A stretch of DNA of 58,458 nt from Zygnema cylindricum (lineage: Eukaryota > Streptophyta > Zygnematophyceae > Zygnematales > Zygnemataceae): contig JBBHKE010002375.1 in NCBI GenBank assembly GCA_037447655.1, positions 1 to 58,458 of the forward strand. The letters run 5' to 3'. A program made the position numbers and the translations under genes. The notes under the pieces are model-generated. The model was not told the DNA's origin. It made no database searches and worked only from the letters and a program-made list of their open reading frames with translations. This document shows, piece by piece, positions 37,001 to 48,591 of the stretch. Each line of letters starts with the position of its first letter. Position 1 is the stretch's first letter.

Positions 37001-37528
37001 TCGAGTTTGAAGTCATGATGGCCGCCATGATGAAGGAACAATTTGTTGCCTTCATGGCCGAAATGAAACCCCGGTTCACGGGAATGGCAAAGACAGTCGT
37101 CCACATACCATCGTTGGCTGGCTGAATCCTCCGGGATTCTACTGTCCAACAATGGGTGACTACTTTTGATAAAGGCTCGCCTGATCACAATCGGGACGAT
37201 AAATTACAAAATTCCCGTCTTCGATTTTCTTTTGAGAAAGAATCTCTCTCACCTCTACTAGACACAGCTTCCTCCATTGTGGCTGAAGCTCTCACCATTC
37301 TGGATAGTACCATACATGATGCACATCGAGTCAAGGAACGGCTAAGCATCCTTTCTACCATCATTGATGAAGCCCCCAAGGCCTCTCCCTTTTTCTAATG
37401 AGGTTCCCAAAGCCTCTCCTCTGGTTGATGAGTTATCTGCAGCCGCTGCTTTGAGGTCGTTGCACATGAACCGTAGACTTTCAATTATTCAGCCGGTTAC
37501 CGCAGATGAACGCCGTGACTTTGATCCT
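34061..37528 (+). pseudogene. Degraded leader and gag region of the outer retroelement
   Basis: Leader with runs of TTAGGGTTTG-type sequence (34620-34790), then a gag-like frame starting at 35557 (PTDWDNLRYQFGSTRGGTVF) that soon shifts. Later pieces include MFDLLQEEYWIQNPDQVKEL at 36314 and a zinc knuckle, CFRCGNTGHDARMC, at about 36752-36793. A second knuckle (CTHC...HYVNRC) is broken by an A-run frameshift and stop at about 36828-36836. C-terminal gag continues to about 37125. Several stops and shifts show it is dead. The copia-type element at 37529 interrupts the unit. Confidence 0.7.
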
Positions 37529-38548
37529 TGAAATTCTATGGGCTCCATTGCCACACAGAATTCGTAGGTCCAAAGGAAGTTAATCTAGATAGTGTCGACT
37601 CCAACTTGATATAAACCCAAATGATTGACCCCTTTACAATCACAACCCTATAACAGCTTCACCCCCATGAAATAAGACTTTTTGTGTGCTTAGTTCCACC
37701 ACAGAATGTTAAGTTTGAATATGAGATTTGGACACATTCACCCACTTTGACTTTCCCTTAGAAATGCAGCCCCCCATACAGGCAAAGACTCTCACCGACT
37801 ACACCCGTGTGTAGCCTGGACTCCCCTAAGTCCGGAGCAAAAAGAATCACTGAAAATGGTCAACTAAATTGATTGTTATGGTTGGCCAAAGTTTGCCATT
37901 TATACAAGGTGCTCTCTAGGAGAGTCAACTACCTACCAGAAATATTCTAAGTCCTAGTCCCTCTCTAAACCCCTTCTACTGAAGTACGGCGCCAATCACG
38001 AGACTGTACCGTACATAAAAGTAACCATACGCCAAGGCGGCCATTCCGGAATCTCGGCTAGCATCACGGCCGTCGATTAAATCCGGTATTCATTTTTACC
38101 CGCCGAAAATATGTGCGCGGTATTTGTTTCGCCGTCTAAACAAATGCGAGGTATTAGTTTCGACTAAACCGTACTACTCTAAATTGTTTCTATGTACTTA
38201 GGATCTATTCGCGTCGTTAAATGAATTTGTCTACGTGTATATATTTATATAATTATCAAACCCTATATGTCCTAGCACTAGTCCTAGACTAAACGGACAA
38301 AGCTAACGGCTATATTGACGGACGACAGGTTCCAGGTTCAATTCCTAGGTCCGTCAATACTTTTGGTAAACCCATCTATTTTGTGCTACCTGCCTGCTAC
38401 AAAGCTTTAGGCAGCCATGGCTTTATCACCCTACCCAGCCTTCAGTGACTACAACAAGTGTAGGGGCTTGGTAAAGGGAGTTAGAGGTAGACCGCCTCTA
38501 CCTTTTTCCTATTATAATATAGACCTAGAAAATACTCAAATATCAACA
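37529..38548 (-). repeat. 3' LTR of the GAG-only copia-type element
   Basis: 1,020 bp, similar to 40437-41598 along its whole length. The right copy has about 145 extra bases (about 40930-41075) that are absent here. Confidence 0.9.
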
Positions 38549-38566
38549 CTCCCCTTATTTTCTAGT

Positions 38567-39276
38567 CTATTTTCTTTTCGACTCCCTCACACAAATAAAC
38601 ACACACTCTCTTTCCCTCTTTCTCTTTTTATTTCTTTTCCTTTTCTTTTCATAAAACTTTAAGAAAATAATCTCGTACTTGAAACAGTGCATTAGATGAA
38701 CCGAAATAATTGCATCACACATTTTATTTAGCATCCCACTTTTCATAAATCCGAGCAAAGATTTTATCCATCTCATCTCTTTTCCATCCACACTAAATCT
38801 GATTTCCCTCTTGCAATTCAAACAGCCAGCCCCATCTCCAATCTGCAACACATGCCTAGGTGCTAACCCTTTTACAGGCACACCTTCATAAATGCCATCA
38901 CTCTATTTAGTGATGTCAAATCCATTACCCCCAAAACATGAACTTTCCTCACTCTCTCCCATGGATTTCTTTCCACTCTCAGTTTCTAAATTTTTTCCCA
39001 ATAAATATTGCTCCTCCCCTAAACATTTCATTAAATATTCCTCTTCTCCCTTATCATTAAAAACCCCTTCTAGTTTCACATCTCCCTTTTCCCCGGAATC
39101 CGCTGAAGTCTCCCTTTCCGACCAATTTTATGTTTTCAAAATATATATAAAATTATCCTCATTAATTTTATCTTTCCCATTTTCACTTAAGGATCTTAGA
39201 TCTAACTTTCTCATTTCTAAGTCAACCACTCTACACTCCTTGACATCCTCAAGTGCCTCCCCTCTCTTTACTTCCC
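38567..39276 (-). other. Non-coding 3' interior of the GAG-only element
   Basis: Between the gag stop and the polypurine tract. A 104-codon frame (38881-38567) shows no pol motif. CT/GA-rich near 38580-38650. Confidence 0.4.
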
Positions 39277-40432
39277 TTATACCTCCAAAAGCACACTGCT
39301 GCCTTCGTGGAATTTCAATGTACTTTTCTCTCTTCTCCATTCTACCGATGTGAAAAGCTCCAAGATTTTTTCATCCTCCTTCTCCTCTTCCTCTCTTTCC
39401 TCCTCATTCACATACCAACTTCTAAGTTCTTCCAAGCAAGGACACTCCTCCATATAATGACCCGGTTTCCTACAAGCGAAGCAAACCCCCTTTTTCAAAG
39501 TTCCCCTTTCTTTTCCTCTCCCTCTCCTTCCACCGAAGTTTCGATAAGGTTTACCTTTGTCTTTCTTCCTTTCATCACGCTTCCGCTCGTCACCGTCGTT
39601 CCTCACATCACGCTTCCGCCAGTCACCACCAGCTGTAAATGCAGTCCCCCTGTCACTTCCCCTACGAAGCTCCAAAGTGCTTTCCCTCACAAGTATTATC
39701 CCCATGGTAATGCTCCAAGTCCATGAGGATCCATCCATTCCCTGCATACGGTAAATGATGTCTTCGTACTCATATGGGAGTTTAATGATTAGTGTATTAA
39801 TCTTTCTCTCCTCAGATTCTACATATCCCGCACTAGCAAGCTCAACATATAACGCAACAATATCATTGCAAAACTCTATCATGCTACCGCCTTTATAAAC
39901 ATAGGCCTGTATTTCTTGTTTTACTAACTGCTGCCTCTGTATAGTCTCACTCTTATAAATATGAGTTAGTGTTTCCCAGATTTCCGAAGAATTGATTAGA
40001 CTTAAAAAAGTGATAGCTATTGACTTAGACACATATCTAAGTATGAGATGTTTTGCTATAGTGTTTTTATATTCCCAATTTTTCTTTATCATTTTCTTCA
40101 GTTTTTGGTTTAGTTATAACCCCCAAAAGTGGAACCGTAGCCGAGAGCCTAGCTCCCCTAACCATAGGTGTCCCTTTATCCTTCTCCTCTATTTCCCTTT
40201 CCACTGTAATGATATTCCCTTCACCTTCCGTTGCATCTGAACTCTGGTTGGTTTTCTGGGCAGCCCCAAATGATTTTCCATAGTGAGCTCCTCCAAAGCG
40301 CGGTGGCGGACACCTCACTTGTCCCGAAACAATTCCCCATAAGTGCTTCTCGAAAAACAACCCCTCCATTGTAAACTCCCAACAAGTGAAGTCTGTTCCA
40401 TCGTACATAGGCACCCTAGATGGTGGGCCCAT
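39277..40432 (-). pseudogene. Copia-type gag polyprotein, interrupted by a frameshift
   Basis: The reading starts at ATG 40432 (MGPPSRVPMYDGTDFTCWEF), which lies in the primer-binding site. It continues with FEKHLWGIVSGQV, typical of the copia gag N-terminus, to a stop at 40067. The rest is in another frame from about 40092: NTIAKHLILRYVS, EIWETLTHIY, the UBN2-type core, a basic region, and a CCHC zinc knuckle CFACRKPGHYMEEC, ending at 39277. One indel near 40070-40090 separates the halves. The acidic C-terminus (EEREEEEKEDE) is unusual. It would form the capsid and bind RNA. With one shift it is nearly complete, so the copy is probably young. Confidence 0.82.
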
Positions 40433-40434
40433 AA
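40421..40434 (-). other. Primer-binding site matching the anticodon arm of initiator tRNA-Met (half-tRNA type)
   Basis: The minus strand reads TTATGGGCCCACCA, two bases after the 5' LTR end. It is the exact complement of TGGTGGGCCCATAA, the anticodon stem-loop of plant cytosolic initiator tRNA-Met as I remember that sequence. Most plant copia elements instead match the tRNA 3' end (TGGTATCAGAGC). The element's ATG for gag is inside this site. Confidence 0.75.
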
Positions 40435-40436
40435 TC

Positions 40437-41598
40437 TGAAATTCTATGGGCTCCATTGCCACAAAGAATTCGCAAGTCTAAAGGAAGCTAATCTAGATAG
40501 TGCCGACTCAAATTTGATATAAACCCAAATGATTGACCCCGTGACAATCAGAACCCCATTACAGCTTCACCCTTGTGAAATAAGACTTTCTGTGTGCTCA
40601 GTTCCACCACTGAATGCAAAGTTAGAATATGATATTTGGACACATTCACCCACTTTGACTTTCCCTTAGAAATGCAGCCACCCAGGCAGGCAAAGACACT
40701 GACCGACTACACCCCTCGATAGCCTGGACTCCCTTGAGTTCGCAGCAAAAAGAATCACTGAAAATGGTGAACTGAATTGATTGTTATGGTTGGCCAAAGT
40801 TTGCCATTTATACAAGGTGCTCTCTGGGAGAGTCAACTACCTACCAGAAATATTCTAAGTCCTAGTCCCTCTCTAAACCCCTTCTACTGAAGTACGGCGC
40901 CAATCTCAGGACTGTACCATACATAAAAGAACAGGCGCCGGAGTACTTTCTGTACGGCAACTGTACGGCAGGACCATACTGGTGACAAATGTCACATCCA
41001 AACTTGTTTTGTTGCGCTACGAAATTCCGCAATCCTCCAGCGCATTTCCACGTGTCATCCGGAGTGGCGGCGTTAGTAAACGCCAAGGCGGCCATTCCGA
41101 AATCTCGGTTAGCACCACGGCCGTCGATTAAATCTGGTATTCATTCTTACCCGTCGAAAATATGTGCGCGGTATTTGGTTCGCCGTCTAAACAAATGCGC
41201 GGTATTAGTTTCGCCTAAACCGTTCTACTCTAAACTATTTCTATGTACTAAGGATTTATTCGCGATGTTAAATGAATTCGTCTACGTGTAGATATTTATA
41301 TAATTATCAAACCTTATATGTCCTAGCACTAGTCATAGACTAAACAGACAAAGCTAACGGCTATATTGACGGACGGCAGGTTCTTGGATCAATTCCTGGG
41401 TCTGTCAATACTTTTGGTAAACCCATCTATTTTGTGCTACCTGTCTGCTACAAAGCTTTAGACAATCTGGCTCTATCACTGTACCCAACCTTCAGTGACT
41501 ACAACAAGTGTGGGGGCTTGGTAAAGGGAGTTCGATGTAGACCGCCTCTACCTTTTTTCTATTATAATACAGACCTAGAAAATACTCAAATATCAACA
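40437..41598 (-). repeat. 5' LTR of the GAG-only copia-type element
   Basis: 1,162 bp, begins TGAAATTC and ends ATCAACA in plus orientation. Differs from the 3' LTR by scattered substitutions and by a block of about 145 bp near 40930-41075 (ggcgccggagtactttctg ... gttagtaaa). Confidence 0.9.
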
Positions 41599-41603
41599 AT
41601 CCT

Positions 41604-42628
41604 CACATCAGTTTCTTGGACAATTCTCAAAAGTCATTATCCGTTAATGGTGTTTCTCTTTCTCTCCCTCTCATGGACACTGGAGCCAAACCTGTGAACT
41701 TCGGATCCTGATATTCGCTCAAGCTTGGTTTGACCACAAACAAGCTTCAAGCCACGGCAACTCTGCTTCTCACTTCAGCGAGTGCCACGGAGCCGGTGCT
41801 TGAAATCACCAAGGACCCGCTCACCTTTCGATTCCAAAACAGAACCGAGGGTGAGTCTGTGAAAGTTTGTGTCCGAGCATTGGTCACCAAATGCAACGAC
41901 TACAAATGCTTAGTGGGACAAGATATTATCTTCCGAATCGGTGGGGGAGTCGATATGTATGATCAAACCTTCTCCTACCGTCCCTCTAATTTCCCGGGAC
42001 GCAAAATCTGCCTCCCTCTTGTCTTTGCCCGCAAACTGTTGCCCACTATGGCACATTTGGCTTCCGCTATCCTTGAATTTCCCGGAATCGACCTTAGGGA
42101 ATACAAGTGCGACACCTCAAAAAAGATCCTTTCAGACACCCTTATATTGTTGCAAATTGACGGAGAGCCTGATCCTCTTCTCGACTCGCGTCATCTCCTA
42201 AATACTTTAACACCAATGTCCCTTCACACATTCTCCCCGTGGTTGACATTGATACTAACGAGATGTTTAGTTGGCAAAAAGTCTATACATGTACAGGTGG
42301 GGATCAAGAGTTCCACATAGAGTGCCCCGCTTTTCTGTTTTTCAACCTGGCTAACCATTGCTTACGCCATGGTTGTTCCAAGCTCCCGGTTGTGTTGGCC
42401 AGCTCCTACACAGACTAAGGAGCTGGGAGCGGGGAATTATTCGGTCCACTTCACTCTAGGGGAGTATTCTTCCCCTTCTCTTTTTGGGTCATTTTCACAT
42501 TTATTCCTTCTCAATGTGTTCATATTTTTTTGTCTTTTCATATTTATTTTCGCTGGTATATATGTTGGTGAGCATGACTTTGCTAGTTTTGATGCATGTT
42601 CGCTTGCTTGCCTCTCATGCACGACAGT
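41604..42628 (+). pseudogene. Protease region and 3' interior of the outer retroelement
   Basis: Resumes after the copy of ATCCT. It encodes a retropepsin-like start: VNGVSLSLPLMDTGAKPVNF (DTGA active-site motif at about 41670-41681), then a stop and a further open frame 41730-42320 with GLTTNKLQATATLLL. Reverse transcriptase, RNase H and integrase are absent between here and the 3' LTR. Gag-protease order and the DTGA motif suggest a gypsy-like origin, but that is uncertain without pol. Confidence 0.55.
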
Positions 42629-43815
42629 TGGCATGTCGCATCGTGTCAGTTGCTTGTGCACACGATATCATGCCCGCACGTAAGATATTCGGCGTGCGCG
42701 CACGATATAATGCACGCACGTGCCAAATTTCAGATACCCGCGCGACATTTCGCAAGCACACGTTGCATTTTACATGCACGCACGATTTTATGATTGCACT
42801 CACGCTTTCATGTTGTTTCGTTTGCACGTGCGATTTCACGTCGATTCATTTATTTTCACGTTTTGTTGTATAGTACTAATTTTGTGCGATACCTTTCATT
42901 TCGTGCATAGGCACACGATTTTCGAAGTATGGACGCAAAATATCGTTTGGGCGATGCAGAGCGATTTCCAAAATGTTTCGTGCGATATGTTTCGTTTAGT
43001 GCGTATGCACGCGATTTCGAGAGTATCGACGCGAAATATCGTTTGGCCCCGAATCGCGATTTCTGAAGTATTGGCGACGCTTCGATACCTTCTATTTATT
43101 TAAGTCACGAACCCACGTAGGTTCGCGCATACATGTAGTTAGAGAGGGTTTTTACCTTCAAATAGTGGATTTTGTTATGCGTACGCCAGATGATGTTGGC
43201 CTCCTATTGGCCAACATCATAAATAATTTAATGCATGTAAAGTAGGCTACACGTAGGCTAGTTTTGCTTAGGCCTAGCGTAGCTTCTACTTAGGCTAATT
43301 CTCATACTTAGAGAATTTTAGTTTTTGGACAAGAATTTTCTTTTGGCGGCGGAACTGTTTTCTTGCTTCCTTTTCGTCACCAACTGCCCACCATTTTCTT
43401 TTCTTCTTGTTAGCTAGTGGTATATACTAGTTAGTGTACGGATTTATCGCTACTTGTGTTCTGCCTCATTTTTAATCCACACGGCTTCGGCCAAGTCAAG
43501 AAGGTTTCCCTCCAAATTTGTATTTTTGGCGATTGGTGGAGTGGAGGCTTGAGGCATGGCATCTTGTATTGGGCTGTGGAGGCTTCAGACGTGGCATCTT
43601 GTATTGGGCTGTGCCGTTCTTCGGACAGCTAGGCGGTTGGTTTGAGTGTATTTGTTTGTGTGGCATTTCGGTTGTCATGTAAAAGTTTCATTTTTACCGA
43701 ATCCGAATTTCTTGGTTTGGTTGGAACTGTTTATTTTGCTTCGTTTCTTTCCGTTGAGATAACTCTTCAAAATAATACGTTGTAGACTCGAGAGCCTAAA
43801 GGCTACCTCGTGGCT
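42629..43815 (+). repeat. 3' LTR of the outer retroelement
   Basis: Begins TGGCATGTCGCATCGTGTCA and follows 32891-34060 in direct orientation, including the CACGATAT tandem part. It has diverged visibly and carries a partial duplication of GGCATCTTGTATTGGGCTGTG (about 43556-43615). No polypurine tract is obvious before it. Confidence 0.65.
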
Positions 43816-46720
43816 TAGTAACTCGTTAACTTGATCTAGATTTTACATCCGATATTCTTCTTGGAGAAGATCAAACATGATCGATAGTGGGTCATGTAAA
43901 ACAATTTATCCTCCCAGCCTAGCTGGAACCGCTGCATGGGCAGCCACAACATACTTCTGAGGAATCTCGGGGATGGCTGGATATAGCTCATCCCCATTAA
44001 TGTCCAATATTGCCGGAACAGTCGCTTGCCTGGTAGAGAATTTTTACCTGGCTGGGGACGGCTGGGTAACCTCCAAAAGGTGTTGAGTGCTCCGTCATTT
44101 GACATATACTCTCATACTTCCATGTGCATAAAGTGAGAGCCAAATCACGAAAGTATCACTCGAGGAGAGAGAAAGCGATCGTAATGTCGAACCAGTCTTA
44201 ATATCGGAAGGCTAAGTCCCTCTTTTCTGTTTCATAAAGCATGCGGAAATAAGATAAAGACATGGTAACCTTCAATATGGAAAAACAGAATTGCATTTTA
44301 CCTATGGATTCCTCTGAGGAGGAAGCCATGTTGTCAAAAGGAAGATGCATCGGTTGATCCAAATTTGGACTAACCAAAAATTGAAAAGTAAGAGGATGAG
44401 AAAATATTTCCTATGAAAAGTCTTCTGCTGTTTTATTTAGGTATGACTTAAAGAAAACCGAGGATAATGATGAGATTGTGGTTAATACTGACCGAACTAA
44501 CGGAGATCTATGGGCCGCAACCGTAACTTGTGCGTCCGTAACCTCAGGAAAACTAAAAAGATCTAATTGCGGAGGACGAAAAACTGTCCCACCGCGGGTA
44601 GATCCGAATTGATAACGTAAGTTATCCCAATCCGTGGGCATAAACGAAGAGAAAACCCTCGATTACGACTATGAAAAAACGGAACGACCTAATTGAGTTG
44701 CGTCAAATATAAGGCCAAACCACACAAGACAAGTCAACACACGAAGTCTCTAAAAGTCCCGGTGGTCAGATCTAGCAAAAAGTCGAAATATCTAAACGTT
44801 TACCCTGTAAACAATGGGGCAAGGGCAAAGGGCCAGATCAATAAAAACAAACAGAGAACTATCTAAACACCTTTCACTGCAGATTTACAGCGGCAAACTT
44901 AAAAAATTGTCTAAACAGTGTCACCCATTCGCAAGATCTATGAAAGAAAATCTAATCCAGATAGTCACAGGGAAACTCAAGGCCACTCAGGGCCAGATAG
45001 CAGGCAAGGAAAGCAAGGAAAATGCAAATGCTCAAAAAGGAAGGTTCATAATAGAACCAAACCACACCGATCCCCTACACGAGTGTCCACACTATATTGT
45101 GACGCATCTCACCCGCACGGCATTGAAATACTTACAAACACCTTTAATAATCTGGTGATTATCAAAGGTGAGCCGCAGGTGGTCGTCGCAGTTGGGGCTT
45201 TGTAGAGTGCCAAAGTTTAAATCCGCTCCACAATCTGATCTCAAAATTTCCTCTAAAAAGGGTCTCCTCCCAGTGTCCTCTGGACCGCACGGGCCCTCAC
45301 CTTGTGAATGTCCACACCCAAAGGAAGAAAAAAAGATATACGGGAACAAAGAAAAGAAAGGCAAATAAATTTGGAAGGGAGGTAAGATTAGAGAAAAGGG
45401 TTTCACAAACCCTAATTCAACGCTGCAAAAACAAGAAATCTGCGACCAAGGGACAGTAATATGCTAACCTAGGGTTGAGAATTCCAAAAATTAAACCTTA
45501 AATCCGTACAAACCCTGAATCTGCAGCCCAAACCCTAAATCCGCGGCCAAACCCTAATTTCGCAGATTAACTCTAATTCCGCAAATTAACCCAAAAATCT
45601 GACTAATTTTTTTAGACCTTAATCTGCAGACCATTAATAGAGTGGCAGCAAGATAGAAGACAAGGATTGAAAGCACAAAAGAATAAAACAAAAAACAAAA
45701 ACAAAATGTGTGTGTGTTTTTTTTTATCAAAAAAAAATTATAATTTTTTTTTTTATGATATTTTTTTCCAAGGCAAAACTTAAAGCGAAAGCAAAAATGG
45801 AGAGAAAGTACGAGTGAAACTTGTAGAAAGATAAAGCGGGATCAAAAGGAAGAAACTGGATCAGAAATAGGTGGAAGAAAATCTAGGAATGAAAAGATAG
45901 ATTTTATATTGAAAATAATGTAATTTATATTTTTATTTTATTTAGATTTCTGTTCTCACACCAAACTGAGAAGCAAAACTGGAAATGAAAGATAAAGTGG
46001 AAGGAAAATGGAAAGACAAAAATAAGAATAAAAACTAAATATGAAAGGTAATATTTTTTTTATGAAATAAAATTTATATTTTTAATAATTTATTTAAAAA
46101 AAATAGACTTTTAGAAAATGTGATTTTGAAAAGTTCAGCTTTTGGACAAGAATACTAAGCCACGAGGTAGACACTAGAATCTCGGGTCTTTAACGGATTC
46201 TTTACAAGAGTTATCTCAACGGAAAGCAACGAAGCAAAATAAACACTTCCAACCAAACCAAGAAATTCGGATTCGGTAAAAAGGGCACTTTTACAAGACA
46301 ACCGAAATGCCACACAAACAAATACACTCAAACCAACCGTCTAGCTGTCCGGAGAACGGCACAGCCCAATACAAGATGCCACGCCTCAAGCCTCCGCTCC
46401 ACCAATCGCCAAAAAGACAAATTTGGAGGGAAACCTTCCAGACTTGGCCGAAGCCGTGTGGATTAAAAACGAGGCAGAACACAAGTAGCGAAAAATCCGT
46501 ACACTAACTAGCATATACCACTAGCTGACAAGACGAAAATAAAATGGTGGGCAATCGGTGTCAAAGAGGAAGCAAGAAAAAAACTCCGCCGCCAAAAGAA
46601 AATTCTTGTCCGAAAACTAAATTTCTCTAAGTCTAAGCATTATCCTAAGTAGGAGCTACGCTAGGCCTAAGCAAAACTAGCCTACGTCTAGCCTACTTTC
46701 CATGCATGAAACTACTTAAG
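43816..46720 (-). mobile_element. Inverted partial copy of the outer retroelement (LTR part, leader, start of gag)
   Basis: Reverse complement of about 33480-36361. The 34.8-35.1 kb segment and the 33690-33890 LTR segment are essentially identical to their partners at 45092-45406 and 46307-46507. The gag start (44641-44411, minus) is open in this copy but shifted in the other. Similarity falls towards the gag end (43830-44050). It abuts the 3' LTR directly and is truncated inside its own LTR at about 46720. Confidence 0.8.
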
Positions 46721-46792
46721 ATGTACGGTGCTAAGTTTCAAAAGAAAATGACATAAAAAACCCAAACTTAGCCACATTGGGCCTTACCCTAA

Positions 46793-47412
46793 GGGTGTGT
46801 TCCCATGTGTTAAAGTAAAGGTTTGTTCTTGTCTGTTTTGTCCAACACAGAGCCTGCAACAAGAAAAAAATTAGATGTATAACCAAATTGTGAAAACCAT
46901 AGTACAAATTTTGCCATCTTGAAACTGAAAATACCAGTTCAAACTCCACCGAAGAACGACTCGCGAGTCAATTTTATTTGAGATAACGGTTTTTAATGAA
47001 CAGGATTATGTTTTTGTAAGTGTTGTAGAATTTCCAAACCATTTTGCAAAACGCGGAGTACAGAAAACAAAAATAGTCCATTCGCAACATGTAAGTAATT
47101 TTCAATTGTTCGTTTCCAACCTATACCGAATTTTTCCAATGCAAAGGTCTTTGGCAACAGATGTCATTTCGCAAAAGCAAAATCCTCTAAGGCGCCTCTC
47201 TCCCTGTTTCTCTCCCTTTCCCACCCTACGACTTTTGTTTCACATTTCTTTAAATGAAACACGACAATAATGGTATGAAAGTAAAGAGCTTAAAAATAGA
47301 TAATGTCTGAATATCTTTGGGCGTATTTTGATGGTAGGTAGAGTGAGAATATTTGAAAAAAAAATCAGGAAACCATGGCAAATTTTTTTGGTATTAGTGA
47401 CGTCGAGGCAGC
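46793..47412. mobile_element. Truncated PIF/Harbinger-type element (D family)
   Basis: Left end GGGTGTGTTCCCATGTGTTAAAG follows TAA (46790-46792). The interior matches D1 (for example ctttgggcgtattttgatgg at about 47320 and at 30868). No matching right end was found; similarity stops near gacgtcgaggc. Confidence 0.55.
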
Positions 47413-48248
47413 GGCCCAAGTTCTAGAGATTCATTATTAGCTGCACCTATTATACCCACCCTCCTTTTCACAATTGTTCAATTCACCACGACCCTCATGT
47501 ATCAGCTTGGCCCCCTCATCCACCTTTAATTGGCGCCCTTGTTTGCTCATGTGACCTTATTCTTCAACCCAACGACATTCTTTTGCTTCGTTGATCCGAC
47601 GGGGGCGAGTTGATTCACACTATTCATGACACCATATCTTCTTATCCCTTTTGAGAGGGGGGTTTTTGTTCGTCGAGAGGTTTCCCATATTATTCTTTTA
47701 CGTCGGATTGATATTGTACTACTCGATGTCGCACATCGTTTTTTACCCGTGAACCCTACTTCGAAGTCATTTGTTAGTAAAGCAACTCAACGTGTTAGAG
47801 TGGTTGTGTTGTTCTAAGACAACTGCTGGCACTGATGATGAAGAAGATGCAGCATCATAACTCAATATGGTGCCATTTTAAATAGGGTGGTGTACGGACT
47901 GTCAGAGCCGTACTATTTTGTACTTTTTCAAGTAGAAAAGTACAGAAAAAATATTCACAATGTCCCGTACTCGCACTAACATGTAATTGCGTAAATATTT
48001 TCCGCCATACGCGGATGTCAAAAAAACGTGACGGCGTACGATTTGAACAATTTTGTACATGCACATATTTTAATATGGATGTATTTTGCGACAAATTTTT
48101 TTACAAAGCAGTTTCCAAATTAATGATAAATTTTAATAAAAGTTTTTTGGAAAAAACTGAAAATCCCAATTAGCGTAAATAACGCTAATTGTTTTATTAC
48201 GTTATCTATTTCATTACGCTAATAGCGATTCACGGTGTAGTTATGTAC
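47413..48248. other. Unidentified stretch, possibly decayed transposon
   Basis: A 63-codon frame at 47626-47817 has no recognisable family. Near 48183-48238 the right end of a CACCG-family MITE (ctaatagcgattcacggtg) is present without a clear left partner; the 47890-48060 segment resembles the interior of the MITE at 8262. Confidence 0.35.
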
Positions 48249-48463
48249 ACCGTCGATCATATTTAGCGTGTATGTTTTTTTCGCCACTTAAAACATCTTA
48301 TCTCCGTACACATTTGTCCAATTTTCAATTTAAGATCGCCATTCGTAAACTGAGAATACAACCTTTCAATCGCGACCGTCAGATCCACAATCCGACATGT
48401 ATGTACAGAGAAAAGATGTTTTAAAAGACAAAAAAAACATACACGCTAAATACGATCGACGGT
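48249..48463. mobile_element. TA-flanked MITE (CACCG family), compact
   Basis: Ends CACCGTCGATCATATTTAGC and its imperfect complement GCTAAATACGATCGACGGT, with TA on the left (48247-48248) and TATA on the right. A foldback of about 215 bp with TTAGCGTGTATGTTTTTTT arms. Non-coding. Confidence 0.65.
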
Positions 48464-48591
48464 ATAGCGATACACAGTGCAAAGTAAAGTACTGTACGGC
48501 TGTACCGTATTCATGACCGTACTTTAATGTTACGATGTTTTGTATTTCATCGGCAAAACAAAGACCCGGTACGTTTTTTACTGTATTTCCT

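Larger units (their letters stand above)
37529..41598 (-). mobile_element. GAG-only copia-type LTR retrotransposon (TR-GAG-like), minus strand
   Basis: Two direct LTRs (37529-38548 and 40437-41598) begin TGAAATTCTATGGG and end ATATCAACA in plus orientation (TG..CA on either strand). Perfect 5-bp duplications ATCCT flank it (37524-37528, 41599-41603). Read on the minus strand: 5' LTR, primer-binding site at 40434-40421, gag, then a polypurine tract AAATAAGGGGAG (38560-38549) against the 3' LTR. Only gag is present; no protease, integrase, reverse transcriptase or RNase H motif is visible in the 1.9-kb interior. It must depend on enzymes from elsewhere. Confidence 0.9.
31255..46789. mobile_element. 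PIF/Harbinger-type element C2 split by a further element and by the retroelement complex
   Basis: Left end GGGTACATCCCCATG at 31255. The right end, near 46760-46789, is degenerate (cacattgggccttaccc), followed by TAA (46790-46792). Internal order follows the intact relative at 21754-22530: the GTGACGATTGTATAATTCGA block at about 32316, ctctacaaatttgaagtttc then ttcgtacggtt to 32890, and resumption at gtacggtgctaagttt at about 46722. Everything between 32891 and about 46720 is inserted retroelement DNA. F (31314-32305) is a second insertion. Confidence 0.65.

Noticed and set aside
38567-38881. Protease or integrase remnant in the GAG-only element
   Set aside because: No D(T/S)G, zinc-binding HHCC or RT motif is visible.
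38892-39726. Plus-strand frames of 153 and 157 codons rich in Ser and Phe
   Set aside because: Antisense shadows of the copia-type gag on the minus strand.
44814-45368. Separate host genes in the inverted retroelement copy
   Set aside because: The frames repeat those of 34829-35383 in the other arm and belong to the retroelement leader.
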